A stretch of DNA of 64,000 nt from Leidyana gryllorum EB-2025a (Eukaryota > Apicomplexa): assembly GCA_048772705.1 (NCBI GenBank), contig JBLWGC010000202.1:186001-250000 (forward strand), given 5' to 3'. This document shows, piece after piece, positions 21,901 to 32,912 of this stretch. The position numbers and the translations under genes are program-made. The first letter of the stretch is position 1. Each line of letters begins with the position of its first letter. The notes under the pieces are model-generated. The model was not told where the DNA came from. It ran no database searches and saw nothing but the letters and a program-made list of their open reading frames with translations.

Positions 21901-22161
21901 AGGGTTCAGCGCTCATCGAAGCTGCTGGTCTCACCAATCCGCTGCCCAAAGTTCCAGTTCTTCCATTCGCACCAACCCCTGAGTTTTTCGGCACTCACTC
22001 GGTGGTGATACCCCATACCGAGCAACGAGGTCTCATCCTCAAATAGGTGGTACCTACTCTCTACATAGCTGTGAAGTCCGCGAAGGAGTACTCTCCTGTG
22101 CGGGAGGCGTCCGATCTCCTGATAGGTGGAAAATTGGTTTTTCGGATGGCGAGCGGATACA

Positions 22162-23599
22162 ATGATGTTGAAGCGAATTCCATGTCTCAATGGTGTTCGT
22201 CTGGCATGTTCTGCAGCAGTTTTCATCATTCATGCGTACGGTCGTGCTGTGTTGGTTGTAATGTCTGAGCGGGGGTGTTGGCCGGGCGCCCATGCCGTTG
22301 CAGTCTTCTTCGCCATGTCGGGGCTGTTGAGCTACATTTCTATACGAAACCGAGATGCCAAGTATTCCAAGACTACAGAGGCGCCTTCGACTTGGAAGAG
22401 AGTATTGCACACGGGATGGTCCTTTGTTGCAATGCGACTGATGCAACTTGTCACAGTGACCGCTGTGATCCACGCTTTGGCGTGTTTCACTCGGTGGCTG
22501 ACTGATCCCGAGAAGTTCACGAGGACTGTTGCAATGAGTTACTTCCGCTGGCAGACGAATCCGATCACAGGACACTTCTGGCACTCCAGTCATATTGATT
22601 ACCGCAAACGGGACTATAAGCTGAACATCCCATCCTGGTATCTCGGTCCCCAAACTGCGATGTGGATATTGACGCCGTTCGTCTTCTACACTTTAAGCGG
22701 GCTGAAGCGTCTGTTACCGATACTCAGGACACGGACAGCGGCCAGCTTCCTCGTAATTGGCTGTTTAATAGCTGATTTAACTATGTACATTTACATTCCT
22801 ACAAGTGAGTTGCCAATAGAGAGTGGACTCGTGGCTGACTGACTGACTGACTGACTGACTGTCTCTCTGTCTGACCAAATACGCGTTCTCATCTGCAGAA
22901 ATACATGGAGTGGCGAGAGCTGCCAGATATCACTCAACGAACACATGGGTGTTCAAGTACTTTGGCGGCTTCTTTGTCTCCAATTTAGTGCAAACTATTC
23001 TGGAGAGGACTGCTGGTGTGGAGGAGCCACAATCCATCCTCAAAGCCAACATGCTGGAAGAGGGGACGACTAAGGACGCAATTTCTGGTGGTTATGACGA
23101 CACGGAGGGTGTGACACTCTCTGAGGACAGAAGCGACAACGAGCTGATGAGATGGGAGACAATGAGATCGCTGTGTGATGAAATCACAACAGCTCTGGAT
23201 AACACCATTCTGGATGTATTGGTGGTGATACAGATCTGGTTACATTTCAACGTCCCCAATGCGAAGTGGAAGGACGACGGATGGTCGGCCGAGGCAATGT
23301 TTGCCTTGACACCCGGAATCACATTCGGTTTCTTCTTGTTGGCGGCTGGTTACAGTCAGAAATCGCTCACTTTTCGTCTACTAAATAGCCGCTGGTGCAG
23401 CCGACTGTGCAGCGACAACATCGCTTTTCTGGTCTATCTTCTGCACCAACCTGTGTGCATCGCGAAAGGCATCCAGCACGCCGGATACGGTGTGTGTAGT
23501 CAACCACTCAATGGAGCAATAGTCATTTTTGTAGTTGCTATGGTGGTGGACACCCTACTTTATCAACCTTTCCAGCGGCGCCTGTCTCAACTATTTTAG
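22162..23599 (+). CDS. Acyltransferase-3 family membrane protein, copy B (intact)
   Basis: Membrane O-acyltransferase of the acyltransferase-3 type (PF01757; NRF-6, OafA relatives), which transfers acyl groups to carbohydrates or lipids. Exon 1 starts MMLKRIPCLNGVRLACS and contains the conserved FIIHAYGRAVLV helix (His in the first helix is typical of the family), AVFFAMSGLLSYISIRNRD and NIPSWYLGPQTAMWILTPF. An intron (about 22804-22898) holds a CTGA repeat. Exon 2 joins in phase (KIHGVARAARYHSTNTWVFK) and encodes a cytosolic acidic loop and three or four more helices, ending QPFQRRLSQLF. About 450 residues. The donor, A-rich junction and acceptor are all normal. Sits between a deleted copy and a fragment of the same gene. 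Confidence 0.82.
22835..22862. repeat. (CTGA)n tract in intron of acyltransferase copy B
   Basis: Six to seven perfect CTGA units inside the intron. Confidence 0.85.
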
Positions 23600-23926
23600 G
23601 TCCTCCCTATAACGCGAAATCTTTGCAACAGAATGTTCCAAAGTTCTGGTCAACCCGCCCATGTCTCTTGTCCGCAAAGTGTCACCACCAAAGTAAACCA
23701 CGTTAGTGACAGATCTAATTCTATTCTATCGCTACACGATTTCTAAACTCAATCCCTGGCCTGCAATGGACGCTGGCGTGGTACAACCGGTCAAGTGGCC
23801 ACCAGCATCATGACTTTGCAGGACATTATTTGTATTTACGCCAGTAAAGGCGAGTAATTCCTGCGTATCGGCAGACGCGATACTGACGCTCATCTGTTGG
23901 TCACTCGACCTTCGACAGTTTTCGGT
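23522..23926. repeat. Direct repeat arm 2: acyltransferase 3' end plus downstream region
   Basis: Second copy of the element at 21186-21590, same orientation, with scattered substitutions and small indels. It begins in the copy B coding exon and continues about 325 nt past its stop. Confidence 0.85.
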
Positions 23927-24116
23927 GTACTCATCTGGTTCGAGGCATCATCTCTGCTTTCGCCCACTGGACGCTCTCGATCCCCGCTACGTAAAGGAGG
24001 CAGACACTGGCTGTTCCGAACCAGCGCTTGACAGACAATGCCACGCACGTTGAACGCGTTTTGCTGACCGCGAGACCCATTCTCCGACCCTATCTTGCCG
24101 ACTGGGAGCATTGTAC

Positions 24117-24262
24117 ACATACACAGTGGTGAGAGACTCTGCAGCCCGCACTGGCGGCAATGGGGACATCAAAGAGTGATGTATCTCCCTAGAGTACACC
24201 TTTGTTGAGTGACTCACTTTACCTCAAACGCTATCCGGCTCAAACGGCGGCTTTGATCACAC
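24117..24262. repeat. Inverted repeat arm 2
   Basis: Reverse complement of 21757-21900 with few differences; key shared words are AGAGTGATGTATCTCCCTAG and CTCAAACGGCGGCTTTGATC. Together the arms bracket copy B and its flanks. A further, more decayed sequence in this orientation lies at about 24955-25080. Confidence 0.8.
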
Positions 24263-24398
24263 CTTCTCTGTGAATGTCGACGGGGGTAAAGCACTGATTG
24301 ATGCTGCTCTGCCCCTGTTCAGTTGTACCATCTTCGGCTCTGCCTCGGGTCCTTTGATTCGTACCAGCCTCTAAGCGTTCCGTCACTGATTCCGGTTC

Positions 24399-24556
24399 CT
24401 CAATTGGGTGGTATCCACTCTCTACATAGCTGTGTTGTCCGGCCAGGAGTACTTTTCTGTGCGGGAGGCGTCTGGTCTCGGGCTCGGGTGAGAAATTGGT
24501 TTTTTGGATGGCGAGTGGATCAAATAATGTTGAAGCGGGTCTCTCGACTGTTCTGA
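24399..24556 (+). pseudogene. Acyltransferase-3 copy C, 5' fragment only
   Basis: Matches the 5' flank and first codons of copy B: GTATCCACTCTCTACATAGC, then GTGCGGGAGGCGTC, TTGGATGGCGAGTGGAT and ATGTTGAAGCGGGT. The similarity ends four codons into the gene (TCTCGACTGTTCTGA), where a stop follows. A dead duplication remnant. Confidence 0.7.
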
Positions 24557-25405
24557 GCCCAATCAACTGATTCATTTGCCCATATCACTCCGTCACTCCA
24601 GCACCCCGGAGCCTTTGTCGCATCCGTTGCATGCAGCTACGGCCCGCTTCCATAGACAGTCTAGTTCTCTTCTTGCTGAACGAAGGTTTGATTTAATCGC
24701 ACGCCGGAACCCGGAGCCTGGCGTGAGACGCATCATCGGTCAGGGTGTCTCTCAATGACATTCCTCCTCAGAGCATGAGACGCGATTTTGCGGCAGGCGA
24801 TCCTAACACTTATATATTGCTCTCTCGATTTTGTGGACAGTTGTGGGTGTACTCTTCTCGCCTCAGACACCGTCTCCGCTCTCACACGCGGGACGCTCTG
24901 GACTTCCTTCTGTAGCGAAGGGAGGCATCGACTCTTCTGAACCAGTTTTACCCCAGTCTTTCTACCCAATCTTGCGGCAATGTACACATGTACAGTGGTG
25001 AGAAGACTCTCTGCAGCCCTCACAGTGAAGAAGAATGGAGATGAGGACATCATAAAGTGCCCTAACGTTTGTTGAGTGACTCAATTCACGACAGTAATGC
25101 CCTCCCGTGCATTCGTTCAGCGCCGGTCGACTCTGCGGCTGTCCCCCTCAATTGGGCAAAATTCGAACTCTTCTCAATATTGACCACAGCCGGCGCCAAG
25201 CCATGTGGAGCTGTCTTAAATTGATGTCGGGCCGGAGATAATTACTCTGTAGACCCAGGGCGAACTTTGAGGAGTCCACTGTTTAGGTACATTCCTCCGT
25301 TATTTACAATGGTAGCTGGGGGCCGAAGAGGTGATCAATCTATTTTCTACTGATTAGACAAGTCTGAATTGGACAGCTTTTTTGGTCGCAGACGAGGCTG
25401 TCAAC
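24557..25405. other. Non-coding stretch with decayed repeat remnants
   Basis: No convincing gene. About 24885-25085 resembles the flank at 23945-24230 in decayed form (AGGGAGGCATCGACTCTTCT, ATGTACACATGTACAGTGG, TGTTGAGTGACTCA), so a third, older copy of the duplicated flank seems to lie here. The remainder, up to the start of copy D, shows no feature I can name. Confidence 0.5.
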
Positions 25406-26924
25406 ATGTCATCACCACCGAGGGTCAAATACATCCCATGCCTCCAAGCCTTACGAGTACTCTTCTCCAGCCTGATTGCGTACTCTCACATCTACTACCC
25501 CTCCATGGCTCCTTTCGACAAACGAGACGGGTGGGAGGGGCCGCATGGTGTCACCTTCTTCCTGATGACGTCAGGCCTCCTAGGTTTCAGAGCTCTGTAC
25601 CGTGACTTCAAGACTAATTCACTATTTCTCGGGAGTGTACGATTTCTAGTTGCCCGAATCCCACCAATGTTTGCCTTTACCCTAATCACCCACATTCTCT
25701 TCTTCGTGTTGCGAGCTCGTGTTGATCGGCCGCAACGATTTTCTGATTACTTTAGTTGGAAGAGAAATCCATTGACAGCCTTCTGGGCTGTCAGGACGGA
25801 CAGCGAAGATGTTTTGGATCGAGTTTACCACCTTAATCCTATCTATTGGTATCTCGGCCACATTACTTTCTGCTGGCTCCTCTCCCCCATACTAGCTCAC
25901 TTATTCATCCACCTCCTCAAGTTCAGCAAGGCCCGCGTGCTCGCAGCCATCGCTGTAATTGGCCTCATTGACCTCTCCTTGTATCTTCGGGTGCCTTATG
26001 GTAAGTAATTCGGAGTTCAACGCGACATGCAGCTCCCTCAATGAGTGCCCTCTCCGATTTTATTGCACAAAGGCCAAGCTGCCGGTTGGAGAGACTGGTG
26101 TGCTGGCCGATCTACTGCGCACAGTGCGCGTCTCGATGGAATGGTACCACACTGATTACAGGTGCAGTGTTCCATTTCATAGTGTGGGAGGTGATGAACT
26201 TATCGCTATTGCTGCAGAGCCCGTGCCCTATTGGAGAAAAGTGGCAATCTACCTGGGAACCAGTTCTTGGATCTGTAAATATGTAGCCGGATTGATGCTG
26301 GGATGCTACGAAATTGCAATTTCTTCAACTGAGTGGGAGTCAGGGGGTCGTCTTCCGTTCTATCAAGCGCATTCCTTTGACGTGGTGATCGCTGTTGCCC
26401 TTCTCATTCAATTCACCGCCCCCGTTGTCAAATGGAGTCCTGGAGGTTTTATGGCTGAGCCCACATGGGCTTTTGGTCCTACATGCCTGCTTGGCCTGAT
26501 GGTGTTGGTGAGCGGGTGGGGATGTAAGCGATCGCCCGCTTTCCGTTTCTTGGAGTCGCGGTGGCTGAATCAAGTGGCTTCGGGCAACCTCCCCTTCCTG
26601 GTGTACTGCTTGCACAATCCAGTCATATGGGGGTTGAATGGGTTCAGATCTAAAGCCCACGTGGGTCACTTGACAGGGTATATGGTACTGTACGTGGTCT
26701 CTATGGCTACCGATCTGATCATCTATACACCGCTCCACCAAGTGTGTAAGCGTTTGGCGGACTGGTTGGTCACAGCTCGTCCTGACCCGCTGTTGGTTTC
26801 GGAGCGTCCTTTCCATCCCACTTCGACTGGTTGTTCAGACTTGGTAACTTGTCAGGTAAGGGCTCGCCAGCTAGACGACCCATTCCCAATCCACGCACCC
26901 AGTTCTGGAGAGCTTCGAAGGTGA
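25406..26924 (+). CDS. Acyltransferase-3 family membrane protein, copy D (diverged)
   Basis: Same family as copies A-C but much more diverged. Exon 1 (MSSPPRVKYIPCLQALRVL) has the same layout: first helix with SHIYYPS, FFLMTSGLLGFRALYRD, then LNPIYWYLGHITFCWLLSP, ending RVPYG at a GTAAGT donor near 26000. The downstream exon includes GTSSWICKYVAGLML, aligning with the copy B segment NTWVFKYFGGFFV, and ends in the last helix MATDLIIYTPLHQVCKRLADWL. The acceptor is unresolved: several AGs between 26030 and 26160 give different frames, so one more small intron may exist. After LADWL the frame continues 52 residues with no counterpart in copy B, entirely antisense to the last exon of the PDI gene. 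Confidence 0.7.
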
Positions 26925-28220
26925 ACCCTCCCCTAAAGTGGATAATTAGAGAGTGGTTCCAACCCCTGTGACGAACAATTTTGATTTACCTGTGAATGCG
27001 ATAGAAATTCTTGGCCTTGCTGATGACCACCACCGCAGGCCATCCGAACTCCAAGCGCAGAGCCCTTTCCCATTTCAAGTTGTTTCCGCCTGTATCGGAT
27101 CATTCACATATTACGAATGATATTTACGATTTGGGAGACAACTTTACCTTCGAGCCATAAGTACTTAATGGGATATTCAGCTTCCGCAGTCATCACCTGC
27201 TTGAGAGTTTTGAGGTATTTCTTCCTCTCAGCAGCCGAGCTGTCTAGAATGTGGGGCAATACGGCCACAATACAAAGTTTCTCTTCGCAGAGCTCATCAA
27301 ACTGGTTTTGGCTGGTGAGCTGAATGGGCTTCAGAGAAGTCCCAGCCGCTTTGAGGGCAAACTGGGTCAATGGTGCCAAGTCACGTCCTCCGTTGTATGG
27401 CTGTGCTTTGTTCGGCGACTTCTTGCCCGCAGGGAACAGCAGAAGGGTAGGGTATCCTTGGATTCCAAACTTCTGGGCCAACGCCTGCTCAACTGTAGCG
27501 TCCACCTCGGCAATCTTGATTTTGTCGCCGACTTCTTTGGCCAACTCTTTCCAAGTTGGTTCCAGAGCTTTACAATGCCCGCACCACGGTGCGTAGAATT
27601 TGACAAACCACGCATTCTCAGTATCAGCCATCAAAAGGTCCTCGAACGTCTCCGCTGTGAGCTTAATGACCTTTCCAGCCGGAGGGCTCTTCTTTGTGCT
27701 CCGTTTCGGGGTGACATTGAATTTCTTCATGCGATCTTTCACGACGTTCTGCATCTTCGGGAATATCCAGTCGATCAGTTCGGCGGCCCCTTGCTGCTGT
27801 TTCTCTGGCACAGCTTCGACATTCCCATCCAAATAGAATTTCAACGCGTTCCGCTTCGAAACGCCCCCCTGTTCCACAGCGTACACAGACACCATATCTT
27901 GCAGCACTTTGGCAGCGCTGGTGACGGTTTCCGCCAATGCCTATGTATTAATCGGGGCTGCATCCCACATGAGGTAACACAATCCTCACCTGATTTGATT
28001 TATGGGGGTCTTCTTCATCGTAGAAATGCACCAAGACAGGACTTTTTCTGGGTCGATACTCAATACAATGCGAACGGAAGTGTACCTCCACTTACCCTGC
28101 CTCTTCTATGCGGTCCTTGAACTCGCGTGTAGATAGCTCAGTCACCGAAACACCCTTTTGTCCGCTTGGGTAGAGCGCTAGCGCACTGCCAACCCATAGT
28201 GCCCAGGGTAGAAGCAGCAT
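26770..28220 (-). CDS. Protein disulfide isomerase, PDIA6/P5-like, ER lumenal
   Basis: Folds secretory proteins by disulfide exchange in the ER. The N-terminus is a signal peptide (MLLLPWALWVGSALA, cleavage before LYPSGQK). The first thioredoxin-like domain lacks the CxxC motif (VHFYDEEDPHKSNQ where active domains have FYAPWCGHC); the second is active (FVKFYAPWCGHCKALEPTW). A P5-type C-terminal domain follows (FGWPAVVVISKAKNF, FEALQNWVRGLGMGRLAG, NQSKWDGKDAP) and the protein ends QDEL, a KDEL-type ER retention signal. The 3' part was assembled from exons after 27104 that no long ORF shows: splices at WLEG/GNNLK and RIHR/GGF are in phase, last exon 26932-26770. That exon lies antisense to the acyltransferase copy D reading frame. 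Confidence 0.9.
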
Positions 28221-28451
28221 GGTGTATTTTGGATACTTTATCTATTAGGCTGGAGATAACCCCAGAAGTATTGATGGATTGCTGGGCTACGAGATGCGGA
28301 GTTGAAACGAAACTACTATTGAGACGCGAGCTGGGGATCGATGAAGGCGAGTTCGGGTGTGTCTCGATAGTAATCTTTGTCTCAGTCTAACGTTCGCAGT
28401 TTGGAGTTCATTTAGGACCACAAGCACACGTCAACCATCAACGCAGACACT

Positions 28452-28836
28452 TCACTTCTTTCCAGAGTTGGCAGCAGCCTCAATCTGGGCGGGAGTGCGG
28501 AGCTTTCTAGCGGCGACCGACCGGGTACGGACGATACGGGAGTGAATAGCGCAGCTAACGCAGTATATCTGCTTGATGTACAACTTGGGCAAGTTGTAGG
28601 CTGGAATGGTAGAGAATAGTTTGATGGCCAGTCCCTATGCATTTTCACTTACATTGCTGGTAGACAGAGGCCTCCTTAATATCGTTACGCGAAGACTGGT
28701 CGACGATGTTGCGAACGTTGAAGCGCTTGATGGCCTTGTCCTTGGGCACGCAACGGCCGCAGTTCACGCAACGGATGCTGCGGGTGTGTCCGCAGTGCTT
28801 CTTGGAGCGGCCGTTGTTTCTTCTCTTGGAGGGCAT
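28452..28836 (-). CDS. RPS26: 40S ribosomal protein eS26
   Basis: Component of the 40S platform that contacts mRNA upstream of the start codon. Two exons (28836-28653, 28600-28452) with a 52-nt intron give 110 residues. The sequence is unmistakable: [52 protein letters not shown], then [20 protein letters not shown] with the four zinc-binding cysteines in two CxxC pairs. The C-terminus ([15 protein letters not shown]) replaces the Pro-rich end of animal eS26 with an Ala-rich one. A TATAAG lies about 25 nt before the ATG (28861-28866). Confidence 0.97.
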
Positions 28837-28860
28837 GGTCCAGACTAGAAACTTGGGTCC

Positions 28861-28866
28861 CTTATA
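28861..28866 (-). promoter_or_regulatory. Possible TATA-like element of eS26
   Basis: TATAAG on the minus strand, 25 nt before the start codon of eS26. I did not find equivalents at the other genes, so this may be chance. Confidence 0.2.
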
Positions 28867-29047
28867 GACTCCAATGCACGCAAAAAAACCTCCCTCGGGC
28901 CTGAAAAGTCTGAGGCTGGGGTGTTATGTCCTTGCCTTCGGCAATCAAAAAGTGACCATTGCAACATGCATGTCCTCTCTCACACGGGTCATCACGGGCG
29001 GCGCCCACTCTTTAGACAGACACACAGATACCAATTGCATCCACACG

Positions 29048-32000
29048 TCAATCTGTCATGGTGAGTTTGCTGCGCGCATAGCTCATAATCTGTTGGAGGG
29101 ACCGGCGAGGTCCTTCCAATACTTGAGGGTCAATCCAGCCACCGGCGACCACTTCGCCTGCAATGGTTCCATTTTCAGTATAGAAAGTCTCCTTGTCAAG
29201 CGCGTTATATCTAATCGCGCGAGCTATTCTGATTTCGCTCTTCCGTTTAAGCCGCTGGGCGGGGTCAAAGTACGCATCAGTATAACGCGCAAATCGGGCC
29301 CGCGCTTCGCCCTTCGACAGTCCAACGTTCGCCAAGTCGCACGTTGGAAGTTTAATCTCGGTCCGCAACTTCTGAGCAGCCTCGAGGAAGAGCCACAGTG
29401 CGCGCTCCGCTTGGGGGGACAACAGTCCCCAGTCCAACGCCTGATATATTTCCTGAATGACCGCCACCGGTGTTGTGATCAGCTCCTCGAAGTAGACGTT
29501 CATGAAGAACGATTGGGGAGGTTGCAAAGTAGGGTGACTTTGTATGAACCGCACCGCTAGACGATCTTGATAATTCATGGCTTTGTCCATCATGCGTGCC
29601 ATCACATCCAGTCCCCGCGGTCCGATCCGGGGAGCATCAACGGATTGCAAATAGGCGCCCTGCATCATCAACTCCAGCCCTACCCAACTCGTCAGCGCAC
29701 TCACAGGCCGCCTGCAAACAGGTGTTCGACACAAGATCCATCATCCCAACCACTTACCTATGCAGGAAGAGCAGTTCAGCGTCGGGGTAGGTCTCGAAGA
29801 GAGTTTCGATGGTAAGAAGATGCCATGGGAGCTTGAACACCCAACGTTTGCCAGGCCTTTGATACTCGAGATGTTGGAAGAAGCGTTTGTGGAAGCGGTA
29901 CGCGCGGCGAAGTGCTTCGCAGTCATCCTTCACGAGCCATTCGTAAAGATTTGGTGCATTGTATCCTGCGCACAGCGAGTAAGACCGTCCAAGCATTTCA
30001 AACACTACAATCTCCTCTTCGTAACTGGTACTCTCTCGGTGGTGCATTATCCCAAAGTTGGCCAACGATGAGCCTCCCGTTTGCAACTTCACCAGCTCAT
30101 CTGCCGCTTTTCTTCGCGGATCACCCTTCCAAGTCGCAGCATCGTTGTCTGTCAACCCAACTGGACGATAATCACCCTTCTCTCCATATGGCAACAGCAT
30201 TTCCAGGAGTACCGGACAGCGATTGTGTTTGCTGTCTTGAGCCAAGAGCTGATGAGTGAAAGTCGTACCAGCGCGATTCAATCCAACGATGAATGTGGGC
30301 GCTCGGATCTTCACCTCTAGGATTTCCGGGCATTCCTTCTCTCGTTCCCGCATGTACAACATGTTGGTCAAGTACACAACGGCAGTTCGAGCCGCTGCGC
30401 ACCTGGCGGCAAAACGAACTGGCGTCTTCTCCATCGTGTCCAGCTCGATCAGGAACCGACGCCATCCCTCCTCTGCCAAGAGTCCGTCCTCCCCCAAGTC
30501 CGACAGGCCCCCCGACGTGAGCTTGGCCTCTTCGAAAATCGCTTCCCAACTTTTGAGTGTTCCATGGGAGTCCTCCAAAAAGAATCGCTCGTGAAGCAGA
30601 GATCGAATTGCTCTCGCCCCATAAGATTTCCAGGACTCCCATTGTGATGGATCGACCAACGGGTCGCCTTCATCTCTATTCATTTGCAAGTCGTGCTGCA
30701 AGTGTGTAGTCGACACGACCACTCGACGATCCGTAGACAGCCTTTGTACTGCAAAAACGGGTGTGGAGGAGGGTTAGTCACCAGGAATCAATTGACAAGG
30801 ACGCAACAACTATGCAAGTATTGCATCATGCACTGTGCGCGGTGTGCGACGGTCTCGCACAAAACGCTTCGAGCAACCATCATGGTGCTCACGCGTGCAT
30901 CGTGCGAGCCATTCATTAATTGATGAAGAGCATTTCAAAGGGCAGCGTGGGTTGACTGGCTTACCAACAGCATCAACATCATCAATGAGGTCGTGAATTA
31001 CGCTGAGGCTCCCTCTTTGGCGCACTGCATTGGTGAATTCGGCCCAGGAAGTCGGCTTGAGGTATAGTCCCAACTTCTTGAGTACAGCCAAGAAATTCTC
31101 GCTGTGGATTGAGAGAGTGTCATTTAAGGTCTGAAGGTTACTTACCTATTTAATTGTCGCTGAATGCGTTCGTCAAAAACATGATAGACCCAATAGATAC
31201 GTTTGTTTCCGAAACTCAGAGTGATCTGATGAGAGAAGATAGGAGTTATGAATGCTGACGGTGCTGTAGTACGAATAGCTTACGGCATCGCGGACCGCCA
31301 AGTCGATCGGCTGGCAGTAGAGTGCCAAGAGATAAGAAGGAATGTCCGGAAAGAGGCCTTTTTGAACAAATGATTTTAGTAATTGCCAGGCGAAGGGGGG
31401 TCGCTGCCGCTCGATTGCAGTGTTATCATAGGACTCAGTGAACACATAGGGGGGCAGCCGGTAGATGGTTACTGCATAGTTCAATTCGGTCTTTGCGTAC
31501 TTGAGGATAGCTTCGATAGCCCCACTGCACCACGCATTACAGCTGATAGTGTTAGAGTATGGTGAGAGAGAAGAACGACGACATAGCTCGGTTAGGTTGT
31601 CAATGTGGCTTTCTACAATGTTGACGTTCGAATTGTCGGACGCTCGTGGGTGGAGGAACTCTGAAAGGTGTAGGAGGGAGGTGAAAGCGTAGATATGCTT
31701 TTGGCGGACACGGGAGGCCAGCATGAAGACATTTGACCAACAGTGGACAGTGACATCTGCACTCTGCGTATAGAAGGCAGTCTTTGCAGTGTCGCTTGTG
31801 GCACCGGCGTTGTCTGCGCTTGATGCCTCGTTTTGAGGAGAGGGTGTCTCAATGGCGGGGGGAGCAGTCAAGCTTTTGTGGTCCATATTGCTGTAGGCGA
31901 CCGCAACATAGATAGCCTCGACCCTCGTAGCCAATTTGTCAAACTCTGTGTCTTGTAATCCGAAGCCAGGCTGTGTTACATCCCCTGGCCAAGCACGTAC

Positions 32001-32846
32001 TTTGCTCAGTACTGCGGTCTTCTGCGCCTCATCCTTGACGAGGGGCTCCAGAGCAGCTTCGAGTCGGGTTTTGGCGGCTTCATCGTTGTTGGCACGCACC
32101 ACACAGTGGATCGTGAATGATGTGGACTCGTGTTGCAGTGCCAAGTATTTGACCAAAAGTGATCCAATGCGTCCGGTGGCCCCGAGAACCAGAACCTGAG
32201 TGATCTTTTGAGGTTTAACGAGTTTCCGCAGGCCGTCTTTATCCAGTAGAGGAATGGCTTCTATCAACTGCTCACAACTTCGGATCGGATGGGGCCCAAA
32301 ATGGAATCGCTGAAGGGCTGACATACTTGAAGGCGGTTCCCCCGAGGATGCAGCCGCCGTTCTTCCACTGTTCCCCTGTGCCACTCCCGCCTCGAACACT
32401 TGCAGATGATCACCAGTCCCTACCTCCCCGTGACCTCCGCCGGAGGCAGACCTCCTGATGGGACTGCTAGCACTCAAACTTTCAGTAGCCATGATCTCCT
32501 CCTCACTTTCCGAGCCCCCCATGGCTTCAGCCCGACCATTGTCGCCTTCAGCATCCCTGGGGGCACTCTCAAGTGAAGAGGGCTGATCGACGTCTCCGTC
32601 TGCATCATCGCCGGGGAGGGCAGCCGGGAGGGCGGTGCTGCAGGGAGACTCCTGATCAGGGCCGTTTGCGGACCCGGAGGGAACGGTATCTCCCGGATTA
32701 TGTATCTTGATGGACACTTGGGGTGGTGGTTCACAGTCGTTCAGGAACTCCTCCATGTCAGACATAGATTCGGAGGACTCGGAAATGTCAAATGTTGCTT
32801 TGGGGAAGGCGGAAAGCTGCGTGGAGTCGGTAGGTTCTCCTCTCAT
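29048..32846 (-). CDS. Fusion of NAD(P)-binding thioester-reductase-like domain and sulfotransferase
   Basis: The N-terminal 140 residues are acidic and disordered (SESMSDMEEFLNDCE). A Rossmann domain follows with VLVLGATGRIG, HCVVRANND and the extended-SDR layout of thioester or carboxylic-acid reductases; near the expected YxxxK the sequence reads NAWCSGAIEAIL, so the catalytic Lys seems absent. In-phase exons (ITLSFGNKRIYWVYHVF; FLAVLKKLGLYLKPTSWAEF) lead through a roughly 215-nt intron into VVQRLSTDRRVVV and a sulfotransferase (Sulfotransfer_3 type) with the PAPS loop FIVGLNRAGTTFTHQLL and later KRWVFKLPWHLLTIETLF and the C-terminal PAPS-site region SYEEEIVVFEMLG. The last exon ends ARSKLTMTD. 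All junctions keep frame, so this is predicted to be one protein. The real ATG is 32846; the frame upstream starts only with GTG. Confidence 0.72.
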
Positions 32847-32912
32847 CCCTGACTCCCTGCTCACTGACTTTCACTCAAATTTCTTAACACTTCTTCTCTT
32901 TCCTGCCCACTG
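32847..32912. promoter_or_regulatory. 66-nt gap between divergent reductase-sulfotransferase and CDK starts
   Basis: All 5' sequence for both genes lies here or inside the partner. It is pyrimidine-rich on the plus strand (CTTCTTCTCTTTCCTGCCC before the CDK ATG). Confidence 0.4.

Noticed and set aside
20340-25090. Transposon explanation for the acyltransferase repeats
   Set aside because: No transposase, reverse transcriptase or target-site duplication was visible; the repeats follow gene plus flank, which fits segmental duplication.
32847-32864. Upstream start of the reductase-sulfotransferase at 32864
   Set aside because: The codon there is GTG, not ATG; the first ATG in frame is at 32846.
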